Positions 25,598 through 34,074 of a stretch of 64,000 nucleotides of DNA are shown here, piece after piece; the first letter of the stretch is position 1; each line of letters opens with the position of its first letter. A program made the position numbers and the translations under genes. Source of the DNA: Halosimplex salinum. GTDB lineage: Archaea > Halobacteriota > Halobacteria > Halobacteriales > Haloarculaceae. The DNA lies in NCBI RefSeq assembly GCF_003730195.1, contig NZ_QWGG01000002.1:558001-622000 (forward strand). The letters run 5' to 3'. Below the pieces are notes generated by a model. That model did no database searches and had not been told where the DNA came from. It was given only the letters and a program-made list of their open reading frames with translations.

Positions 25598-27139
25598 TCA
25601 GATCACGTTCACGTGACCGTCGGAGACGAACTCGCACTCCTCGCTCGGGTCGAACGTGATCTCGAGCTGGTGGGTCACGACCATCCCGCCGATGATCTTC
25701 GCGGCCTCCTCGGGGTCCATGTCGGGGTCGGCGCTGTTGACGTCCTGCGCGACGACGTAGTATCGCCACATCCCGAGTCGCGCGTCCTTTCGCCGGAAGT
25801 CGAACTCGCCCGTGTAGACGCCGTCGTCGGGCTTCTGGTCGGGGTCGATGCCGTCGTCCTGGAGCACGAACCGCTCGTACTCGCCGTTCGGACCGGCGAG
25901 GATACACTGGACGAACAGCTCGTCCCCGGTCACCTGGTTCCCGTCCTCGTCGAAGAACTCCGCCTCGACGACGAAGCGCTCTTGCTGGCCCGTGTCGACG
26001 ACGTCGGGCGCGCGGACCTCGTAGCGCGAGAGGACGTGCTGGTTCGTGTTGGTCTCGCTGACGCTGTGGGTGTACGTCCCGCCGGTCGTCTGGCGGGTGT
26101 ACGTCCACTTCACGTCGGCGGCGAACGGCCGACCGAGCGCGACGGGCTCCCCGTAGGAGATCGCGGCGTCGAGCCGCTCGCCCGTGGTCTGTTCGCCGGC
26201 GCCCGGGTCGGTGTTGTCCTGGCCGCGCCGGAACGGGTCCCGGTCGTCGGAAAGGACGGCAGCGGTCGCCGCCGCCGCCGCGGCCGCGACCAGGCCCGCC
26301 ACCAGGTAGCTACTGCTCCCGCCCGACGCGCTGACTCCACAGCAGTCTTCGTCCCCGTCTGCACCGCCGCCACCGCCGCCACCGCCGCCACCGACGATCA
26401 CGGTCCCGCCCTCCTGTGACGCGGCGATCGCGGCGGCGATCAGGAGGACGACCGCGATGATACACAGGACGATCTTCCACCAGGGGTCCTGGAACGGGAG
26501 GTCGCCGTACTTCCCGTCGTAGGGCGGCGTCGGCTCGACACCGATCGACAGCTCCTCGGGGAGGTACCCCGGCGGGCAGAACTCGAAGTCCGCCTCGTGA
26601 CCCTCGAACTCCTGCAGGTATTCGATCACGTCCGGTCGTCCGTCGACGCGGGTCTGCTCCGGTCTGTCCCTGTCCGGCGTCCGGCAACAGCGATCCCGTG
26701 GCTCGACCATGTCCGTGAACTGGACCTCCATGGTCCCTTCCGGCGTCTCCGCGCCGAACGTGAGCGTGTTCGGGTCGAAGTTCACCCGCGTGACGAATAT
26801 CTTCTCGATCATCCGGGTCCGATCGCCGCCGCTCTCGGCCACGAAGCTGACGTAGTGCACGCCGGGCGAGACGGCGCTGAAGTCGGCCTCCCAGGACACC
26901 TGTCGTGAGGCGCCACTCGAGAGCCCGGACACCTCGTGCGTCCGGGGCGACACGGTGAGCACCGGCGTCGAGGCTCCCTCGACGTACACGTTCACGCTGG
27001 TCGACGAGTTGCCGACGTTCCGCAGGTGGACGTTGATGTTCTGGGTCCCGATCGACGTCTCGAAGATGCCGTCAGGGAGCATGAGGCCGGTGATCTGTTC
27101 GGTCGCGAACGGTCGGTTGGGGATAGTGACGTGCGTCAT
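25598..27139 (-). CDS. Ig-like/membrane hairpin protein with choice-of-anchor-X-like end
   Basis: 513 aa, family not recognised. Residues 1-145 look like a beta sandwich (INVHLRNVGNSSTSVNVYVEG, CARDB-like). A Cys/Arg-rich segment has CC at 151-152. Hydrophobic helix 1 is at 221-241, followed by ten Gly in a row (250-259), CC at 266-267, and hydrophobic helix 2 at 278-296. Residues 320-513 carry LQDDGIDPD then DDGVYTGEF, like the choice-of-anchor X domain. No N-terminal signal peptide; the two helices would place both ends on the same membrane side. It starts in the stop of the 27136 gene (4-bp overlap), so the two proteins are coupled. Confidence 0.75.
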   Translation of the reverse strand: MTHVTIPNRPFATEQITGLMLPDGIFETSIGTQNINVHLRNVGNSSTSVNVYVEGASTPVLTVSPRTHEVSGLSSGASRQVSWEADFSAVSPGVHYVSFVAESGGDRTRMIEKIFVTRVNFDPNTLTFGAETPEGTMEVQFTDMVEPRDRCCRTPDRDRPEQTRVDGRPDVIEYLQEFEGHEADFEFCPPGYLPEELSIGVEPTPPYDGKYGDLPFQDPWWKIVLCIIAVVLLIAAAIAASQEGGTVIVGGGGGGGGGGADGDEDCCGVSASGGSSSYLVAGLVAAAAAAATAAVLSDDRDPFRRGQDNTDPGAGEQTTGERLDAAISYGEPVALGRPFAADVKWTYTRQTTGGTYTHSVSETNTNQHVLSRYEVRAPDVVDTGQQERFVVEAEFFDEDGNQVTGDELFVQCILAGPNGEYERFVLQDDGIDPDQKPDDGVYTGEFDFRRKDARLGMWRYYVVAQDVNSADPDMDPEEAAKIIGGMVVTHQLEITFDPSEECEFVSDGHVNVI

Positions 27140-27972
27140 CGGTTCGCCTCCGTGACGAGGACGGTCAGTCCGCCCAGCGGTCGGTCGCGGTCGGTGCGTC
27201 GGTCGCTCCGGAGCGTGACGTTCACGAGCGCGGCCTCGCCGTCGAGTCGCCCGACGAGCGAGAAGCCGGTCTGTCGCTCCGCGTCGAGTTCGAGGTCGCC
27301 GATCCGCTCCTCGGCGTCGACGTCGTCGAGGTCGGGACACGGCTCGTCCACGAACCCGAGGTCCTCGACGGCCCCCTCCTCGGGCAGTTCGAACTCGGGT
27401 CCGAACAGCGATTCGAGCCCCCGGACCGACTCGAAGTCGACCTGTTCGGCCCTCAGGCTGAACGTCTGGGGAACGCGTTCAGCGTTGTGGACCTCGAACG
27501 CGAACGAGAACCGGTACTCCATCGACTCCAGCGCCTGTACGATCGTGAGGTTCCGCTGTGCGACTTGCTTATCCGCCGGGACGTCGAAGGACGCACTCGG
27601 CCCCAGCGGGTCGAGCGTCTCGTGAAATGCCTCCGCTAGCAGGCACACGTGCCCTTCGTTGACGAACTGCGGCAGCCACTGTGTCAGACACAGCACCTCG
27701 GATGTCTCACCCGGATCTAGAGTGACGAACGACGTCCCGATCTGGGTCGCTGTCGTCCGGTCGAAGCCGACGGCCGGGTTCGCCCAGTAGAACCTGACGA
27801 CGGCGTTCTCCGCTCGCTCCGTCCCCTCGTTGTGTACTCGCGCCCAGACGTAACACGGTTCACCGACGACAGGCGTCCCGGGAGTCCCCTGCGGGTCGCC
27901 GCCCGGGACGGTCCAGATGTCGTGGCTCGCCCACCACGGACTTCCATCGTGTATCGACAGTTCTACCGGCAT
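27136..27972 (-). CDS. CARDB/Ig-like protein, first gene of a two-gene cassette
   Basis: 278 aa. The first half is a beta-sandwich with SPWWASHDIWTVPGGDP, then CYVWARVHNEGTERAENAVVR, FYWANPAVG and LDPGETSEVLCL, a pattern of CARDB-type adhesion or assembly domains. The second half (RFSFAFEVHNAERVPQTFSL) looks like another all-beta domain. Four Cys, no signal peptide, no membrane helix. The AT-rich promoter (ATTATATATTTG at about 27985-27996) differs from the GC-rich surroundings. It is coupled to the 513-aa membrane partner. Function unknown; it might coat or cap that partner. Confidence 0.72.
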   Translation of the reverse strand: MPVELSIHDGSPWWASHDIWTVPGGDPQGTPGTPVVGEPCYVWARVHNEGTERAENAVVRFYWANPAVGFDRTTATQIGTSFVTLDPGETSEVLCLTQWLPQFVNEGHVCLLAEAFHETLDPLGPSASFDVPADKQVAQRNLTIVQALESMEYRFSFAFEVHNAERVPQTFSLRAEQVDFESVRGLESLFGPEFELPEEGAVEDLGFVDEPCPDLDDVDAEERIGDLELDAERQTGFSLVGRLDGEAALVNVTLRSDRRTDRDRPLGGLTVLVTEANR

Positions 27973-28171
27973 ATGTGTATGGAATTATATATTTGAAAGA
28001 CAGTTAGTAACCACGTCGCTACCGGGCGCCGTCGCCGGGTAAGTCGGGCCTATCGACGCGGTTCGCTCCTGGGTCCGTCTCCACTCCACCTCGAATAGAT
28101 TCCCGCCGACGAGTTTGGCAACGCAAGCGTCTTATACAGGAACGGTCAGGCGCAACTAAGGGCGAACCGAC

Positions 28172-28810
28172 ATGGACCGAAGTCAGGCGGCCGACCCGGA
28201 CGACGCGCCGGAGGATCCGATCTGCCAGCGCGTGTTGAGCGACTCGGCGTACGACACCGTCCAGGTCGAACGCTTCTCTCACTTCAAACAGCCCGTGCCG
28301 CGGAAGCTCCTGATCCAGTGTGCGCTGATCGGCGCGCTGGCGCTCACGCTCCCGGTCTACGCGCTCTTCCCCGCGGACGCCGCCACGTATCTCCCGACCG
28401 TCGATCCGACGACGGCGTCCCCGACGATCATCCTGATGGGGCTGTTCGCGCTCGTCATCGAACTCGGGGCGGCGGCGCTCCTGCTCGGCGTCGTCCTCTA
28501 TCGAGTTCGCCACGAACCGCTCACCGAGGACCAGGCGATCAGCCTGTTCAACACCGAGACGTACGCGACCTACCTCGGGTTCGGGACGGGCGGGCTCGCG
28601 ACCGCCGTCATGCTCGCGCTGTTCGCGCTCGGCCTCGGCGGCGAGTCGACGCTCGGCGCGTACGTCCACGCGATGGACGGCGCGAACCCGTTCCGCGCGA
28701 GCGGACTCGGCGTCACGGTCGACGTGTTCGCGACTGTCGCGCTCGCCGGCGCGCTCGCCGTCTACGTCGCACGGGCCTACGCCGCCTCGCGCCTCGCGAC
28801 GCTGGAGTAG
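28172..28810 (+). CDS. 4TM membrane protein, unknown
   Basis: 212 aa. The first 55 residues are acidic and cytosolic (DPICQRVLSDSAYDTVQVERFSHFKQPVPRKLL). Four helices follow in two pairs, with the short cytosolic link VLYRVRHEPLTEDQAISLFNTETYATYLG between them. TATA-like CTTATACA lies at about 28131. It is on the opposite strand inside the split pdh locus, between E2 and the two-gene cassette. No family recognised. Confidence 0.72.
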   Translation: MDRSQAADPDDAPEDPICQRVLSDSAYDTVQVERFSHFKQPVPRKLLIQCALIGALALTLPVYALFPADAATYLPTVDPTTASPTIILMGLFALVIELGAAALLLGVVLYRVRHEPLTEDQAISLFNTETYATYLGFGTGGLATAVMLALFALGLGGESTLGAYVHAMDGANPFRASGLGVTVDVFATVALAGALAVYVARAYAASRLATLE

Positions 28811-28874
28811 GCCGCGGTCTCATCGTAAAACAGCGTTTTCGATTCGCCACTCCAGCAGCAGGAGCGCCGGACCG

Positions 28875-30623
28875 CTACTCCAGGAGGAGCAGCGTCGGGT
28901 CTTCGAGGTACTCCTTCAGCGTGTTGACGAACCGTGCAGCGTCCGCCCCGTCGATCACGCGGTGGTCGATCGACAGCGACAGGGTCAGCACGTCCCGCGC
29001 CACGACCTCCCCGTCGATAGCCATGGGTCGCTCCTCGATAGCGCCGAGTCCCAGGATGGCCGTCTCGGGGTAGTTGATGATCGGGGTGGCGTACTCGCCG
29101 CCGACGGCGCCGAAGTTGGTGATCGTGAAGGTGCCGCCCTGCATCTCCTCGCGGGCGATCGACCGCTCGCGGGCCTTCGAGACGAGTTCGTTCGCCTCCG
29201 AGGCCAGCTGCAGGAGGCCCTTGCTGTCCACGTCTTTCACGACCGGGACCATCAGCCCGGCGTCGGTCGCGGCCGCGACGCCGACGTTGCGGTCGGACTT
29301 GAAGACGACCTCCTCGTTCTCCTCGTCGAGTTGCGTGTTGAGGACCGGGTGTTCGTCGAGCGCGGCGGCGACGGCCTTCATCACGAACGGCATGTACGTC
29401 AGCTTCACGCCGCGCTCCTCGGCGCGCGGCTTGAGTTTCTCGCGGGCCTCCACGAGCGCCGTCGCGTCGACCTTGTCGAAGTGGGAGACGTGCGGCGCGG
29501 TGAACTTCGAGCGCTCCATCGCCTGCCCGATGGTCTTGCGGACGCCCCGGTAGGGCTCGCGGCGCTCGCCCTCGCTCGCCTCGACGGCGTCGGGTCCGGC
29601 GCCGCTCTCGACCGTCGTCGTCGGCGGTCCCGCCTCGCCGGCGTCCTCCGCCGTCGCGAGCGCCTCGGCGTCGGCGGCCTGGGCCTGCTTCTGGACCTCG
29701 GCGTACTCGCGGACGGCTGCCTCGTCGACGTAGGGCTCGCCGTCGCGCATCTCGTCGGTCGGCACGTCGTCGATGTTCACGTCGAGCTTCTCGGCGACTT
29801 TCCGGGTGGCCGGCGCCGCCAGCGTCCGGTCGCGTCCGGCGGCCTCGATGGACTGGGCCGCGCCTGCGGTCCCGCCGGCCGCGCCCGCCGACTCGCCGCT
29901 GTCGCCGTCGTCGATGCGCGAGACGGCGGATTTCAGGCCGCTGTCGGTGCTCGTGCTCGCGTCCGGCTCGCCGTCGCCGGCGCTCCCGTGGTCTCCGATG
30001 CGAGTGATGGCGGATTTCAGCTGTGTGCCGTCGGCCTCCTCGCCCTCGTCTTCCGCGGCGGCGCGCACGTCGGCCTCGGTGACGCGACCGCCGGGACCGG
30101 ATCCCGCGACGGCGGCGATGTCGACGCCCAGTTCCCGTGCGAGTCGGCGGGCGCTCGGCGCGGCGAACACGCGCCCGCCCTGCCCGTTCACCGACGACTC
30201 GGCCGCCTGCCCGGCGTCGTCGCTCTCGTCGGCGACCGCCTGTTCGGACTCGCCGACCGTCGCGGACTCGTCGGACACCGCTTCGGTCTCCGTGTCGGCG
30301 GTGGCGTCCTGTTCGCTCTCCGTCGCCTCCTCGCCGTCTCGCGGCTCCGCCGCTCGACTGTCCGAGGCGTCTGACGACGCCTCGCCTTCCACGTCGAAGG
30401 TGATGATCACCGTCCCGACGGGGACTACCTCGCCCGGTTCGGCGAGCAACTCTCGTACCGTGCCGTTGACGGGGGACGGTACGTCGACGACGGCCTTGTC
30501 GGTCTCCACGTCGGCGACGACCTGGTCCTCCGTGACCGGGTCGCCGGGTTCGACGTGCCACTCCAGGAGCTCGCCCTCGGCGACGCCCTCGCCCACGTCC
30601 GGTAGCTTGAACTCGCGGACCAT
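28875..30623 (-). CDS. pdhC: 2-oxoacid dehydrogenase E2, lipoyl acyltransferase
   Basis: 582 aa, longer than the usual 430-500. The lipoyl domain (1-78) has ETDKAVVDV with Lys43 as the lipoylation site. An acidic linker follows. E3/E1-binding domain 1 is at 152-188 (FAAPSARRLARELGVDI). A linker holds two related motifs, LKSAITRIGD (202-211) and LKSAVSRIDD (230-239). A second binding domain is at 268-308 (LAAPATRKVAEKLDVNI). The catalytic domain ends with SIDHRVIDGADAARF. It transfers acyl groups from lipoate to CoA in the multi-enzyme core. It starts 3 bp after the E1 beta stop. Confidence 0.95.
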   Translation of the reverse strand: MVREFKLPDVGEGVAEGELLEWHVEPGDPVTEDQVVADVETDKAVVDVPSPVNGTVRELLAEPGEVVPVGTVIITFDVEGEASSDASDSRAAEPRDGEEATESEQDATADTETEAVSDESATVGESEQAVADESDDAGQAAESSVNGQGGRVFAAPSARRLARELGVDIAAVAGSGPGGRVTEADVRAAAEDEGEEADGTQLKSAITRIGDHGSAGDGEPDASTSTDSGLKSAVSRIDDGDSGESAGAAGGTAGAAQSIEAAGRDRTLAAPATRKVAEKLDVNIDDVPTDEMRDGEPYVDEAAVREYAEVQKQAQAADAEALATAEDAGEAGPPTTTVESGAGPDAVEASEGERREPYRGVRKTIGQAMERSKFTAPHVSHFDKVDATALVEAREKLKPRAEERGVKLTYMPFVMKAVAAALDEHPVLNTQLDEENEEVVFKSDRNVGVAAATDAGLMVPVVKDVDSKGLLQLASEANELVSKARERSIAREEMQGGTFTITNFGAVGGEYATPIINYPETAILGLGAIEERPMAIDGEVVARDVLTLSLSIDHRVIDGADAARFVNTLKEYLEDPTLLLLE

Positions 30624-30626
30624 GGC

Positions 30627-31652
30627 TCAGAACTCGAAAGCGTCCCTGATGCCGTCTTCGATGCGCTCCGGCTCCGGCAGGTAGTAGTCCTCCAGCGCGT
30701 ACAGCGGGTACGGCACGTCGAAACCCGTGATCCGCTCGATCGGCGCCTCCTGGTACAGCAGCGCCTCCTCCTGAATGGTCGCGGTGATCTCGCCGGCCAG
30801 CCCGCCCGTCTTGGGCGCCTCGTGGACGACCGCGGCGCGGCCGGTCTTCTTGAACGACTCGACGATGGCGTCCTCGTCCAGCGGTGAGAGCGTCCGCAGG
30901 TCGACGACCTCCACGTCGATCTCACCAGCCAAATTCTCGGCGGCCTCCATCGTCGGGCGGGTCATCGCGCCCCAGGTGAACACGGACACGTCCGACCCCT
31001 CCTTCCGAACGGCGGCCTCGCCCAGCGGGACGGTGTACTCGTCCTCGGGCACGTCCTCGCGGAACGCCCGGTAGATGAGCTTCGGTTCGAGGAAGATCAC
31101 CGGGTCGGGGTCGCGGATAGCGGAGGCGAGCAGCCCCTTCGTGTCGTATGGCGTGCTCGGGATCACGACTTTCAGGCCGGGCTCGTGGACGAAGAAGGCC
31201 TCCTTGGACTCGGAGTGGTGTTCCGGCGCACGGATGCCGCCGCCGTAGGGCGCCCGGACGACGAGCGGGCAGGTGAACTCCCCGCGCGAGCGCGTCCGCA
31301 GGCGCGCCGCGTGCGAGACGATCTGGTCGAACGCGGGGTAGATGAACCCCATGAACTGGATCTCGGGCACCGGGCGCATCCCGTAGGCGGCCATGCCGAT
31401 GGCGGTGCCGACGATGCCCGACTCCGCGAGGGGCGTGTCGACCACCCGGTCGCCGCCGAACTCGTCGATGAGTCCCTCCGTCGCGCGGAAGACCCCGCCG
31501 TTCTCGCCCACGTCCTCGCCCATGACGATCACGCGGTCGTCGCGGGCCATCTCCGTCTGGAGGCCGTCGCGGACGGCCTGTACCAGCGTCAGGCTCTGCG
31601 TCTCGCCGCTCTCTGCCTCGGTGTCTGCGTCGGTGTCGGTGGTCTGGCTCAT
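30627..31652 (-). CDS. pdhB: 2-oxoacid dehydrogenase E1, beta subunit
   Basis: 341 aa. Family features: LTLVQAVRDGLQTEMARDDRVIVMGEDVGENGGVFRAT, DTPLAESGIVGTAIGMA, PEIQFMGFIYPAFDQIVSHAARLR, GGGIRAPEHHSES and GFDVPYPLYALEDYYLP. It forms the alpha2beta2 thiamine diphosphate enzyme with the 31655 gene. The start is the ATG at 31652, two bases after the alpha stop, so coupling is tight. A branched-chain or acetoin substrate cannot be excluded, as haloarchaeal E1 paralogues are hard to tell apart. Confidence 0.95.
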   Translation of the reverse strand: MSQTTDTDADTEAESGETQSLTLVQAVRDGLQTEMARDDRVIVMGEDVGENGGVFRATEGLIDEFGGDRVVDTPLAESGIVGTAIGMAAYGMRPVPEIQFMGFIYPAFDQIVSHAARLRTRSRGEFTCPLVVRAPYGGGIRAPEHHSESKEAFFVHEPGLKVVIPSTPYDTKGLLASAIRDPDPVIFLEPKLIYRAFREDVPEDEYTVPLGEAAVRKEGSDVSVFTWGAMTRPTMEAAENLAGEIDVEVVDLRTLSPLDEDAIVESFKKTGRAAVVHEAPKTGGLAGEITATIQEEALLYQEAPIERITGFDVPYPLYALEDYYLPEPERIEDGIRDAFEF

Positions 31653-31654
31653 GA

Positions 31655-32758
31655 TTACTCCAGTAGCGCCTCGTCGCCGTGTCGGTCGCGCAGTCGCTGC
31701 AGGTAGTCCAGCTGTTCGTCCAGCCGCCTGGGCATCCCCTCGTAGACGTGTGCGAACATCTCCGACGGCTCGGGCCGCTTGACGCCCTCGGCCGCCGTGA
31801 TAGCCTCGGCCACCGCGTCCTCGACCTCCCCCTGTATCGCCTCGACGCGCTCGTCGTCGAGTATCCCTTGGTCCCTGAGGAAGTTCTCCAGCCGCGGGAT
31901 CGGGTCTTTCGCGCGCCACTCCTCGACCTCAGCCTCGTCGCGGTACACCGAGGGGTCGTCGGCGGTCGTGTGGGCGCCGTAGCGGTACTGGACCGCCTCG
32001 ATCAGCGTCGGACGCAACTCGTCGGGGTTCGGGTGTTTTGCCTTCTCGACGGCGGCCTTCGTCACCTGGTAGACGGCGAGGGGGTCCATGCCGTCGACCT
32101 GCACGCCCTCGAAGCCGTAGGCGTCGGCCTTCTGGGCGAGCGTCGTGCTCCGCGTCTGGCGCTCTCGGGGGACCGAGATCGCCCACTGGTTGTTGTTACA
32201 GAAGAAGACCGCGGGCACGTCGAACACGCCCGCGAAGTTGAGTCCCTCGTGGAAGTCCCCCTCCGACGTGGCGCCGTCGCCGAAGTAACAGAGGAACGCC
32301 TTGCTCTCGTCTCTGAGCTTCGACGCCCACGCCGCCCCCGTGGCGTGAGGGATCTGCGTCGCGATGGGCACGGCGACGGAGAAGATGTTCTCGTCGTGAC
32401 GGACGTTCCCTTCCTCGTGGCCCATCCAGTACAGCAGCGTCTGCTGCAGGGAGAGCCCCTTGTGGAGCATCGCGGCGTGCTCCCGGTAGCTGGGGAACAG
32501 CCAGTCGTCGTCGGCCAGCGCGTGGACGCTGCCGATCTGTGCGCCCTCCTGCCCCGACAGGGGCGGGTAGGTGCCCATCCGCCCCTGCCGTTGCAGACTC
32601 ACCGCTCGCTGGTCGAAGTGCCGGGCCAGTTTCATCTCCCGGTACATCTCGACGAGGGTCTCGTCGGCGAGGTCGGGCACGGTCGCGCCATCGCGTACCT
32701 GGCCCTCCTCGTCGATGACCTGGACCCGGTCCTCCGGGTCGCGCTGTAAAGTACTCAT
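31655..32758 (-). CDS. pdhA: 2-oxoacid dehydrogenase E1, alpha subunit
   Basis: 367 aa. The thiamine diphosphate motif is [31 protein letters not shown] (GDG to NN). Also present are [12 protein letters not shown], the HIPHATG-like [10 protein letters not shown], and [16 protein letters not shown] in the phosphorylation-loop region. It decarboxylates the 2-oxoacid and passes the acyl unit to E2 lipoate. First gene of the run E1a-E1b-E2; a CTTAAG promoter-like box lies at 32803-32808, about 45-50 bp upstream of the ATG. Confidence 0.95.
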   Translation of the reverse strand: MSTLQRDPEDRVQVIDEEGQVRDGATVPDLADETLVEMYREMKLARHFDQRAVSLQRQGRMGTYPPLSGQEGAQIGSVHALADDDWLFPSYREHAAMLHKGLSLQQTLLYWMGHEEGNVRHDENIFSVAVPIATQIPHATGAAWASKLRDESKAFLCYFGDGATSEGDFHEGLNFAGVFDVPAVFFCNNNQWAISVPRERQTRSTTLAQKADAYGFEGVQVDGMDPLAVYQVTKAAVEKAKHPNPDELRPTLIEAVQYRYGAHTTADDPSVYRDEAEVEEWRAKDPIPRLENFLRDQGILDDERVEAIQGEVEDAVAEAITAAEGVKRPEPSEMFAHVYEGMPRRLDEQLDYLQRLRDRHGDEALLE

Positions 32759-32966
32759 AAAACCCTCCTGCGTAGCATACCCGAACCAAGTGGTGCTGTC
32801 GGCTTAAGGATTTTCGTAAATAGCTTTCGCTGTGGTCCATTATTGCCGGTCGGCCTTGACGACCCGCGCGTTTGGGGATTTATTTTGCTGGAAAACGCGG
32901 CTATTGCGGGCGTGTTTGTGGGCGTTTGTCCACATTCGCGCGCACGGGACCCTCGTGGGAACCGGG

Positions 32967-33896
32967 CTATTCGGCAGCTTTCGCTTCGGCGCGCGCGTCT
33001 TCGACGCTCTTGCCGTCCCGGAGGACGGCGTCGACGAACAGTTCCCCAGCGCGATACGACGAGCGGACCATCGGTCCGGCCGCACAGTACAGGAAGTCCA
33101 GTTCCGCCTCGGCGACCCGCTGCCAGGTGTCGAAGGCGTCGGGGTGGACGTACTCGGACACTTCCAGATGCGACCGGGAGGGCTGGAGGTACTGCCCGAG
33201 CGTCACCACGTCGACGCCCACGCTCCGCAGGTCCCGGAGCGTCTGGTATATCTCGTGGTCGTACTCGCCGACACCGAGCATGACGCTCGTCTTCACGTAG
33301 GAGTCGGACTCGGCCGCGGCCTGCCGGAGGACGGAGAGCGACTGCTCGTACCCCGCTCGGCGGTCCCGGACCGGCCACTGGAGGCGGTCGACCGTCTCGA
33401 CGTTGTGCGCGAACACGTCCGGCTCGGCGTCGAGGACCTTCCGCACGAGGCGCTCCTCGCCCTGGAAGTCGGGCACGAGCGCCTCGACGAGGATGCCCGG
33501 GTGGCGCTCCTTGATCGCCTCGATAGTGCGCGCGAAGTGACCGGCGCCCTGGTCGGGTAGGTCGTCCCGGTCCACCGAGGTGAGGACGACGTAGTCCAGT
33601 CCGATCTCGGCGACGGCGTCGGCGACCTGCTCGGGTTCGTCCTCGTCCAGCGGGTCCATCCCGCCGGTCTCGACGTCACAGAAGTTACAGCCCCGCGAGC
33701 AGGTGTCGCCCATCAGCATGAACGTGGCCGTGCCGGGCCCGTCGCGCCCGCTCCAGCACTCGCCCATGTTCGGGCAGTTTGCCTCCTCGCAGACGGTGTT
33801 GAGGTCGCGCTCTCGCAACGTCTCCTTGATGTCCGTGAAGCGCTCGCCCGACGGCGGCCGCATCTTCAGCCACTCGGGCTTGCGGGCGCGACTCAT
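32967..33896 (-). CDS. lipA: Lipoyl synthase
   Basis: 309 aa. The auxiliary iron-sulfur cluster ligands are in CEEANCPNMGECW; the radical-SAM CxxxCxxC is CSRGCNFC; the C-terminal Ser ligand is in VRSSYRAGE. It inserts two sulfurs into octanoyl-E2 to give lipoate. It lies upstream of E1-E2 on the same strand, 208 bp away, which suits a shared role with a separate promoter for pdhA. AT-rich patches (GGATTTATTTTG at about 32876) lie in the gap. Confidence 0.97.
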   Translation of the reverse strand: MSRARKPEWLKMRPPSGERFTDIKETLRERDLNTVCEEANCPNMGECWSGRDGPGTATFMLMGDTCSRGCNFCDVETGGMDPLDEDEPEQVADAVAEIGLDYVVLTSVDRDDLPDQGAGHFARTIEAIKERHPGILVEALVPDFQGEERLVRKVLDAEPDVFAHNVETVDRLQWPVRDRRAGYEQSLSVLRQAAAESDSYVKTSVMLGVGEYDHEIYQTLRDLRSVGVDVVTLGQYLQPSRSHLEVSEYVHPDAFDTWQRVAEAELDFLYCAAGPMVRSSYRAGELFVDAVLRDGKSVEDARAEAKAAE

Positions 33897-34074
33897 TGTC
33901 GGTGGTTCGGTTCGGTCGCTGAAAAGCGTGCGGGAGTTCGACCGAACGCGGCCGCCGGCACCGCGACCGAGACGAGCGATCGGAGGACAAACGGGTGAAA
34001 TCCTCCAGATCCCTCGTCCGGCTCGGCCCGAGCCGAGAAAACGACAGAATTATTATCTATATTGTCTATTACTA

